A stretch of DNA of 5,788 bases, from NCBI GenBank assembly GCA_964582985.1, contig CAZOUM010000106.1, forward strand, positions 1 to 5,788, in the 5' to 3' direction. The position numbers were made by a program, and so were the translations under genes. Source of the DNA: CAZQYB01 sp964582985. GTDB taxonomy: Bacteria; Planctomycetota; Phycisphaerae; Sedimentisphaerales; Anaerobacaceae. The stretch's first letter is position 1, and each line of letters starts with the position of its first letter. Of this stretch, positions 1 through 4,191 are shown one piece after another. Under the pieces are notes generated by a model. It had not been told where the DNA came from. It did no database searches and was given only the letters and a program-made list of their open reading frames with translations.

Positions 1-233
1 AGTTCTGCCAGAGAGCTGTAAGCTATAGATAGATGTTGAACAAATTCCTTACTGTATTTTCTTTCACGCCCCTCAGCTATATTTGCTGGGATTGATACGG
101 CCGCACGTTGTAGTTGGCTTGCAAGACCATAAACTTCAGATTTCGGGAAATCTCTTGTTGCTTGATAGCACATCACTACCAGGTCCATAGCTTTTTGCCA
201 TACTTCAAGGTCTTGGTAGCTTTTAATTGTCAT
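1..233 (-). CDS. Four-helix-bundle protein (S23 / 23S rRNA-intervening-sequence type), 3' end beyond window
   Basis: Translating the minus strand from the ATG at 233-231 gives an open frame of 77 codons that leaves the window without a stop. The N-terminus reads MTIKSYQDLEVWQKA, followed by YGLASQLQRAAVSIPANIAEG-type sequence at residues 35-55 and a GRERKYSKEFVQHLSIAYSSLAE stretch. The 'DLEVWQKA', 'SIPANIAEG' and 'S..F...L.IA..SL.E' blocks are hallmarks of the small four-helix-bundle family first seen in 23S rRNA intervening sequences. Such proteins are normally about 115-130 residues, so roughly 60% is visible. The family is cytosolic; its biochemical role is not established, and relatives include the accessory protein Avd of diversity-generating retroelements. 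The Shine-Dalgarno is weak (only GAGA about 6 nt upstream) because the heptamer tract directly precedes the start. Family call is sure; function is unknown. Confidence 0.88.
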   Translation of the reverse strand, partial: MTIKSYQDLEVWQKAMDLVVMCYQATRDFPKSEVYGLASQLQRAAVSIPANIAEGRERKYSKEFVQHLSIAYSSLAE

Positions 234-312
234 CTATTTTCTCTGGCCCCTGGCCCCTGGTCCCTGACCCCTGGTCTCTGGCCCCTGACCCCTGGTCCCT
301 GACCCCTGGCCT

Positions 313-428
313 CTGGCCCCTGGCCCCTTTTATAACTGTCATCTATCCGTTCTGGCCCCTGACCCCTGGCCCCTGGCCCCTTTTATAACTGTCATCTATC
401 CGTTCTGGCCCCTGACCCCTGGCCCCTG
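313..428. repeat. 53-bp direct duplication inside the heptamer tract (about 2.2 copies)
   Basis: Positions 313-375 are identical to 366-428 (63 matching bases at an offset of 53). Each period contains several heptamers plus the spacer TTTTATAACTGTCATCTATC (328-347, repeated at 381-400). The spacer closely resembles 221-240, the start-codon region of the neighbouring four-helix-bundle gene. Perfect identity implies recent duplication, probably by slippage or unequal exchange between heptamers. Confidence 0.93.
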
Positions 429-905
429 ACCCCTCTTTATATGCTCCAGCAGTCCGCCGTCGTTTATTATTTCCAGAGCAAACCCCGGCAGCGGTGCAAA
501 CTTGATATCAATACCAGCAGTTTTATTCTTAATTAAGCCGGATTTGTAATCGATGTCCAGCTCATCGCCCTGCTTAATACCATCTGGAGCGTGCGGACAT
601 TCAATTATGTAGTATCCGTTATTGATAGCATTTCTATAGAAGATTCGGGCGAAGGATTTGGCAATGACGGTCTGCACCTTTGCTCCTCGAATAGCCCACA
701 CGGCGTGCTCCCTGGACGAGCCACAGCCGAAGTCCTCGCCAGCAACAATTACGTCACCCGGCTGCACCTTGTTAACAAAGTCAGGGTCCAGGTCTTCAAG
801 GCAATGCTTCGCCAATTCAGCTTCCTCATCGGTATTTAGGTATCTTGCCGGTATAATCTCATCCGTATTTATATGGTCTCTCTTATATACGTGTGCCTTT
901 GCCAT
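396..905 (-). CDS. leuD: 3-isopropylmalate dehydratase, small subunit
   Basis: Small subunit of isopropylmalate isomerase, which with LeuC interconverts 2- and 3-isopropylmalate in the cytosol. The 169-residue protein opens with the family signature HVYKRDHINTDEIIPARYL (residues 5-23). It carries GEDFGCGSSREHA (56-68), the substrate-recognition loop, then SFARIFYRNAINNGYYIIEC (84-103). The compact length fits the short archaeal/type-2 LeuD that partners the LeuC found here. The start is supported by AAGGAAAAG about 7 nt upstream of the ATG. Oddity: residues 158-169 (RGQGPGVRGQNG) are encoded by the heptamer tract, and the TAG stop (398-396) lies in a duplicated spacer; the normal family end is near 'GGLLEHIKR'. 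The gene is separated from leuC by a GxxExxY gene, a transposase and a structured segment, so its expression may depend on read-through or a new promoter. Possible homoaconitase/citraconate-type paralogue, but leuA nearby favours leuD. Confidence 0.93.
   Translation of the reverse strand: MAKAHVYKRDHINTDEIIPARYLNTDEEAELAKHCLEDLDPDFVNKVQPGDVIVAGEDFGCGSSREHAVWAIRGAKVQTVIAKSFARIFYRNAINNGYYIIECPHAPDGIKQGDELDIDYKSGLIKNKTAGIDIKFAPLPGFALEIINDGGLLEHIKRGQGPGVRGQNG
409..433 (-). other. Predicted G-quadruplex-forming tract in the leuD 3' end
   Basis: On the minus strand this is four GGGG tracts separated by exactly three nucleotides each (TCA, CCA, TCA), an ideal intramolecular quadruplex pattern, and it lies on the mRNA strand within the last codons of leuD. 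A second identical-type run is at 356-380, and looser G3-G4 runs continue at 247-324. The pattern is seen directly; folding in vivo is inference. Confidence 0.6.
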
Positions 906-918
906 AATTCTTTTCCTT

Positions 919-950
919 TTTAATCGCAGATTTCGCTGATTTTCACAGAT
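919..950. repeat. Short-period dispersed-type repeat, left member of an inverted pair
   Basis: Read on the plus strand it starts TTTAATCGCAGATT and continues with CGCTGATT and CACAGATT, i.e. three imperfect units of C[AG]CNGATT spaced 9-10 nt. It sits just upstream of the leuD Shine-Dalgarno sequence. The 14-nt start matches, 13 of 14, the minus-strand sequence at 2728-2715 after the leuC stop, so the two are inverted relative to each other around the insert between leuC and leuD. Confidence 0.75.
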
Positions 951-964
951 TCTGTTTTTTTGTA

Positions 965-993
965 TTGACCAACCTCTTGTACTCTAGTATTCT
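965..993 (+). promoter_or_regulatory. Possible sigma-70-like promoter facing the structured segment
   Basis: TTGACC (965-970), a 17-nt spacer and TATTCT (988-993) approximate the -35/-10 consensus with optimal spacing. Transcription would run rightwards through 991-1131 and antisense to the transposase. Only the sequence match supports it, and such matches occur by chance. Confidence 0.22.
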
Positions 994-1131
994 GTAACAT
1001 CTAATTTGATGGGTGGCAGCCTCAAGTGAGTCCCGAAAAATCCGCCGAAAGGCGTCCCCAAGGTGAGGGACGAGCTTGGGGATGGCTCGGAGCAACTTCC
1101 AGTAACCACCACGCATTTATCGTGTTACAGA
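991..1131. other. Structured non-coding segment bounded by inverted repeats (MITE-like or RNA element)
   Basis: TCTGTAACA at 991-999 is perfectly inverted at 1123-1131, and similarity continues inward: 17 of the first 26 positions match, ending in GTGG. Each arm contains a small hairpin whose stem differs but still pairs: CATC/GATG in the left arm, CACG/CGTG in the right. Inside lie a GAAA-tetraloop hairpin (CGCC-GAAA-GGCG, 1043-1054) and a perfect 8-bp stem TCCCCAAG/CTTGGGGA (1055-1062 with 1075-1082, 12-nt loop). Further pairing is possible between 1018-1021 and 1084-1087. No convincing coding frame covers it. It could be a non-autonomous mobile element, the extended end of the adjacent IS, or a small RNA. 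Confidence 0.5.
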
Positions 1132-1134
1132 CCA

Positions 1135-2216
1135 CTAAGCACTTTTACGTAAGTTTTTTGAAGTTTTGTACGCCAGAGACAACGCTGTTTCCGGATGTTG
1201 CTGTAGTTCTCTAAACGCATCATCGACTGCTGCTTCAAGAGACGCCATATCGCCATAAAAATAGTTATTCAAAGCCGACTTTTTCAAGTAGCCCCAGAGT
1301 CCTTCAATTAAATTCAATTCAGGACTATACTTGGGCAGCCAAACCACAAACACATGGTCCTCGTGTTCAGTCAAAATATCCAGAATCTTTCTGGTACGGT
1401 GATAACTGGCATTGTCCAGAACCAATATCATAAAACGTTCCGAATTACTCGACAAAAGCTGAGATAGAAACTGGGCAAAACGTCTGGAATTCTTCTTAGG
1501 ATGACTCATGTAATGAACCTGACCGCTCTTGTAGTTAAACGCTCCGTACAGACAAAGCCGTTGATTGGTTCCTGCCGCAGGCACCACAGGACGTGTGCCT
1601 TTGAGAGTCCAGACCTTTGTCAATGTCGGGTGCAAGTGAACTTCACATTCGTCGAGGTAGAGAAGGTCGAAGTGGGCGTTCCTTTCGACTGCGCGTTTTT
1701 TAAAAACTCCAAAATAGCCTTTTTCTCGTTGTAATCCTTGGCATTTCGTAAATGTGCCATCACGTGCTTCGGACGACGATATACAATCCCTTGTCTGGCC
1801 ATTAGCTGAGATAGATAACGCGGATTTAGCAGCGTACCAGTCTGTTGCCCAAGATATTCTCGCAATCGATCCAACGTCCAGGAACTGAATGGATAGCCAA
1901 AATCCCGCGGAGATTTTTGCACAGCTTCTTTCAGTAATCTCACATAGCGATCTGTAGTCTTTCGAGGACGGCCTTTGCGAGGTTTGTCCGCCAGAGATAT
2001 GAGTCCCTTTGCATTGAAATTTTGAATTGTACGCAAAACGGTGGCTCCTGTTATGCCCCACATTTCGGCAATCTCTACAGTTTTCTTGCCCTGAGAGGAC
2101 AACCAAATCATCTGAGCACGACGTACGATGCGAGCATCTTCGTTGCTGCGAATCAAACGAGTTATTCTGGCCTGTTCTGTTTTGGTCAGCTTTCGCACAA
2201 ATACAGGTCTGGACAT
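1135..2216 (-). CDS. IS630-family DDE transposase, two frames joined by a predicted -1 frameshift
   Basis: Frame one starts at ATG 2216 (AAAGGA 7 nt upstream) and gives MSRPVFVRKLTK..., with a helix-turn-helix around residues 45-75 (KTVEIAEMWGITGATVLRTIQNF), a GRPRK linker and a second winged-helix-like part (about 112-148). It stops at 1620 in nonsense. The catalytic half is in the -1 frame: LLYLDE, LVLDNASYH, then YSPELNLIEGLWGYLKK, ending at TAG 1137-1135. Joining the frames at the slippery site 1701-1695 yields 360 residues with D189, D268 and E305. The 36-residue space between the second D and the E is typical of IS630 DDE_3 domains, as is the length. The upstream part of the second frame (to 2280) is a shadow. 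No other lesion is visible, so the element may be active. A simple inactivating frameshift remains possible. Confidence 0.88.
1666..1706 (-). promoter_or_regulatory. Predicted programmed -1 ribosomal frameshift signal
   Basis: On the minus strand TTTTTAAAAAAC occupies 1706-1695. In the upstream frame its codons are TTA AAA AAC, giving the heptamer A AAA AAC (1701-1695), one of the strongest bacterial -1 slippery sites; slipping gives AAA AAA and then CGC. Five nucleotides later begins a 6-bp stem GTCGAA (1689-1684) / TTCGAC (1671-1666) with a 12-nt loop, correctly placed to stimulate slippage. The resulting frame is exactly the one carrying the DDE catalytic domain. Confidence 0.78.
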
Positions 2217-2284
2217 GGGCGAATCCTTTCATCTTGACTATTTTGTTCCCATGCCCATTCATCGTCAAAATTCCTTTCATTACA

Positions 2285-2668
2285 TCAAAAAACTTTTCTG
2301 AAACCGCTTAGCGATTTTTGTCCGAAATTTAGTAGTAGTCCTACTTGAAATCGACCTGCTTTCAGATAACTAATGACCTGTATTTTTTCTATTTCAGTTA
2401 TTTCCCTAATCGCTTTAAGTTCAACAATGACTTTGCTGTCTACCACAAAATCACAAATAAATTGTTTAACTTGCTTGTTTTTATATAACACCGGAATTTC
2501 TTTCTGCCTTTCAAAACTGATTTTCTGCAACTCAAATTCATATGCAAGCGCTCCTTCATAAACACTTTCAAGGAATCCCGGGCCCAACTTGCTGTGTACT
2601 TCCATAGCAGCGCCAAGAATTCTGCCCGTCAGGCCTCCATGAACAAGACCGTCTTCAGTTACCGCCAT
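2285..2668 (-). CDS. GxxExxY protein (PD-(D/E)XK nuclease-like family)
   Basis: A 127-residue protein with the family-naming motif GFLESVY (G31, E34, Y37) preceded by the typical 'ILGAAMEVHSKLGPG' helix. Downstream are D73 in ICDFVV, E83-L-K85 in VIVELKA, and EKIQVISYLK (94-103). E34, D73, E83xK85 and Q97 fit a PD-(D/E)XK-type active site, so the fold's catalytic residues appear intact, though no cellular substrate is established for the family. It ends LLNFGQKSLSGFRKVF, a normal terminus. The frame could open at TTG 2677, but AAGGAG (2685-2680) is only 2 nt from it and 11 nt from ATG 2668, so I choose the ATG. It lies between leuC and the IS, looks more AT-rich than the leu genes, and is unlikely to belong to leucine synthesis. 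Confidence 0.88.
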   Translation of the reverse strand: MAVTEDGLVHGGLTGRILGAAMEVHSKLGPGFLESVYEGALAYEFELQKISFERQKEIPVLYKNKQVKQFICDFVVDSKVIVELKAIREITEIEKIQVISYLKAGRFQVGLLLNFGQKSLSGFRKVF

Positions 2669-2679
2669 GGGTTCCAAAA

Positions 2680-2685
2680 CTCCTT
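2680..2685 (-). promoter_or_regulatory. Shine-Dalgarno AAGGAG of the GxxExxY gene
   Basis: A full AAGGAG lies 11 nt before ATG 2668 and only 2 nt before the alternative TTG 2677, which argues for the ATG as the start. Confidence 0.7.
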
Positions 2686-2700
2686 AAACAAATTAAAATC

Positions 2701-2728
2701 GATTTAATCCGTGTAATCCGCGATTAAA
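2701..2728. repeat. Short-period dispersed-type repeat, right member of the inverted pair
   Basis: On the minus strand it reads TTTAATCGCGGATTA then CACGGATTAAATC, two 9-nt units C[AG]CGGATTA. The leuC stop TAA (2726-2724) is inside it. It is the inverted counterpart of 919-950. Together they bracket the GxxExxY gene, the IS and the structured segment. Confidence 0.75.
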
Positions 2729-3986
2729 TATAATTTCTTGGGTCGGTTAATTTTCCTTCGACTGCACTCGCTGCCGCCGTTGCCGGGCTGGCTAAATAAA
2801 CTTCGCTCTTAGGATGTCCCATTCTTCCGACGAAGTTTCTGTTTGTTGTACTCACGCACTTTTCACCCGCGGCCAGTACACCCATAAAACCGCCAAGGCA
2901 CGCCCCACAGGTTGGTGCTGCGATTACACAGCCGGCATCATAGAATATATCGAACAGGCCTTCGCTCATTGCCTGCTTCCATATTGTCGGCGTGGCCGGC
3001 ACGACTATTGTGCGAATCGCAACCTGTTTTCCTTTGAGAATTTTTCCAGCGATTCTCAGGTCCTCGATTCTGCCATTCGTGCAGCTTCCGATGTAGGCCT
3101 GGTCCATTGCTTTGCCGGCACAATCTCCGATGGGTACACTATTGCTGGGCAAATGCGGCAGAGCAACCATCGGCTCCATTTTCGAGCAGTCAAATTCCTC
3201 TACACCGACATATTCGGCGTCCTCATCGGATTCATAAACGGTGTAATCCGTCTTATCTTTTAGATGTTCGTCAAGATACTGTTTTGTTGTCTGGTCGAAT
3301 CCCATTATGCCGTTTTTCGCCCCGGCTTCTATAGCCATATTCGTGATAGTCATTCTCGCTTCCATTGACATTTCGGCCAGGGCCGGCCCCGTAAATTCCA
3401 TCGCCTTATATAGTGCACCGTCAACCCCTGTCCTTGCGATTACAGCGAGAATGACGTCTTTACTATAGACACCGTGTCCTAACGAGCCCTTGAGGACGAA
3501 CTTTATCGAGGCAGGCACCTTGAACCACAATTGTCCCGTTGCTATTACAGCGGCCAGGTCGGTTGACCCGACACCGGTGCCGAACGCCGCAAATGCGCCG
3601 TAGGTGCAGGTATGCGAGTCGGGGCCGATGATGACCTCGCCCGGCCGGATGTGCCCCTGCTCCGGCAGCAGCGCGTGACATACGCCTGCCCTTCCTATTT
3701 TATAGTAATATTTTATCTTGTGTCGCCTTGCCCACTCGTCGAGGCGCTTGTGCAGCTCGGCGCTTTTGATGTCTTTGGCCGGCTGAAAATGGTCCGGCGT
3801 CACGACAATTTTTTCTCTGTCGAATACCCTGTCTATTCCCTTCTCAGCCAGCATTGACAGCGCCGGCGGCGTGGTGACATCGACACACATTGCGACGTCA
3901 ATCTTTGCATCCACAAGCTCGCCCGGCGTAACTTTCTTTCTCCCGGCCGCTCTCGCCAATATCTTCTCAGTAATCGTCATTCCCAT
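2724..3986 (-). CDS. leuC: 3-isopropylmalate dehydratase, large subunit
   Basis: Large, iron-sulfur subunit of isopropylmalate isomerase (aconitase superfamily), dehydrating and rehydrating isopropylmalate with LeuD. The 420-residue length and the MGMTITEKILARAAG start mark the short archaeal/type-2 LeuC group rather than the ~466-residue enterobacterial form. Visible signatures are GPDSHTCTYGAFAAFGTGVGSTD (121-143) and the [4Fe-4S] ligands C302 in IGSCTNGR and C360/C363 in PTCGAC. Conserved FVGRMGHPKSEVYLASPATAAASA (386-409) and the C-terminal LTDPRNY follow. The start at ATG 3986 is conventional for the family, with a modest GGA about 5 nt upstream; ATG 3980 is an alternative two codons in. 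It is complete, ending inside the repeat at 2701-2728. Its partner leuD lies 1.8 kb downstream instead of adjacent. Homoaconitase activity cannot be excluded from sequence, but leuA upstream favours leucine synthesis. Confidence 0.95.
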   Translation of the reverse strand: MGMTITEKILARAAGRKKVTPGELVDAKIDVAMCVDVTTPPALSMLAEKGIDRVFDREKIVVTPDHFQPAKDIKSAELHKRLDEWARRHKIKYYYKIGRAGVCHALLPEQGHIRPGEVIIGPDSHTCTYGAFAAFGTGVGSTDLAAVIATGQLWFKVPASIKFVLKGSLGHGVYSKDVILAVIARTGVDGALYKAMEFTGPALAEMSMEARMTITNMAIEAGAKNGIMGFDQTTKQYLDEHLKDKTDYTVYESDEDAEYVGVEEFDCSKMEPMVALPHLPSNSVPIGDCAGKAMDQAYIGSCTNGRIEDLRIAGKILKGKQVAIRTIVVPATPTIWKQAMSEGLFDIFYDAGCVIAAPTCGACLGGFMGVLAAGEKCVSTTNRNFVGRMGHPKSEVYLASPATAAASAVEGKLTDPRNYI

Positions 3987-4033
3987 AGCTATCCGTCCCT
4001 ATCAATCATGTGTCATTACTTCTGTATTGCCTG

Positions 4034-4097
4034 CCCCGCACGAAACCTGTCCTGAGTGTAATCGAAGGATAGGCTCATGCCGTAATTTGGTGCGGGG
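4034..4097. repeat. Inverted repeat CCCCGCAC/GTGCGGGG with nested hairpin, leuA-leuC spacer
   Basis: CCCCGCAC (4034-4041) is perfectly inverted at 4090-4097. Nested inside, CCTGTCCT (4046-4053) pairs with AGGATAGG (4066-4073), with one G-T pair. The inner TGTCCTGAG...TCGAAGGA pattern resembles a repeat that recurs in intergenic regions of many environmental bacteria. With the element at 4139-4182 it fills most of the 205-nt gap between leuC and leuA, where I see no gene. Confidence 0.65.
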
Positions 4098-4138
4098 TCA
4101 TTCCCATAAATCAGTCCTTCGTTCCTAAAAACTCTTGG

Positions 4139-4182
4139 ATTCCTGCTGGAGTTTATCCCGCACAATGATGCGGGGCAGGAAT
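4139..4182. repeat. REP-like inverted repeat immediately after leuA
   Basis: ATTCCTGC (4139-4146) pairs with GCAGGAAT (4175-4182), and nested CCCGCA (4157-4162) pairs with TGCGGG (4169-4174) around a 6-nt loop. The stem starts 9 nt after the leuA stop in the transcript direction. It matches the general form of 'GTCATTCCTGC...GCAGGAATCC' dispersed repeats. It could stabilise the leuA message end or attenuate read-through into leuC, but a T-run comes only after GGAATCCAAGAG, so it is not a classic terminator. Confidence 0.7.
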
Positions 4183-4191
4183 GACACTTTC

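Larger units (their letters stand above)
241..434. repeat. Heptanucleotide tandem repeat tract (consensus CCCTGRC on plus strand)
   Basis: The segment is built from 7-nt units such as CCCTGGC, CCCTGAC, CCCTGGT and CTCTGGC kept in strict 7-nt register, interrupted twice by an identical 24-nt spacer (328-351 and 381-404). On the minus (transcript) strand this reads as GGGG tracts separated by CCA or TCA. It lies between the real end of leuD and the four-helix-bundle start codon, and encodes the end of leuD. It resembles the class of short tandemly repeated repetitive sequences known from cyanobacteria, with a different unit. Mechanism of spread is not visible here. Confidence 0.95.
1132..2284 (-). 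mobile_element. IS630-family insertion sequence (ends approximate)
   Basis: The element is defined by its transposase (2216-1135). Its borders are set only by exclusion: upstream it cannot extend past the GxxExxY stop at 2285, and downstream the transposase stop is at 1135. I could not identify convincing terminal inverted repeats or the TA target duplication expected of the IS630/Tc1 group. If the structured segment 991-1131 is the element's own end, the left border would be near 991. The transposase lies in the same orientation as the leu genes. Confidence 0.6.

Noticed and set aside
114..302. Plus-strand 62-codon frame with a PGPWSLTPG-like tail
   Set aside because: It is the four-helix-bundle gene read backwards plus the heptamer tract; the periodic tail is a repeat artefact.
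241..434. CRISPR array
   Set aside because: The units are 7 nt with two identical spacers and a 53-bp duplication, unlike 25-40 nt repeats with unique spacers, and no cas gene is present.
1142..1160. Plus-strand terminator at the TTACGTAA palindrome followed by TTTTTT
   Set aside because: The palindrome has no room for a loop, and it is the transposase C-terminal coding region read in reverse.
1735..2280. N-terminal part of the long minus-strand frame opening at 2280 (MKGILTMNGHGNK...)
   Set aside because: It overlaps the recognisable transposase N-terminus in the other frame and has a low-plausibility cysteine/arginine/serine-rich composition. Only the part after 1701 is real coding sequence.
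2217..2284. Terminal inverted repeat of the IS on the right side
   Set aside because: The minus-strand sequence from 2283 shares only TGTAA...AATTT and GATG/GG fragments with 993-1016, and gaps are needed. That is too weak to call IS ends.
2814..3263. Plus-strand open frame opposite leuC (149 codons)
   Set aside because: Antisense shadow of leuC with no recognisable motif or Shine-Dalgarno sequence.
4130..4182. Rho-independent terminator after leuA
   Set aside because: The stem is good, but in the transcript the T-run comes about 10 nt after the stem and is interrupted, so it is better described as a REP-like repeat.
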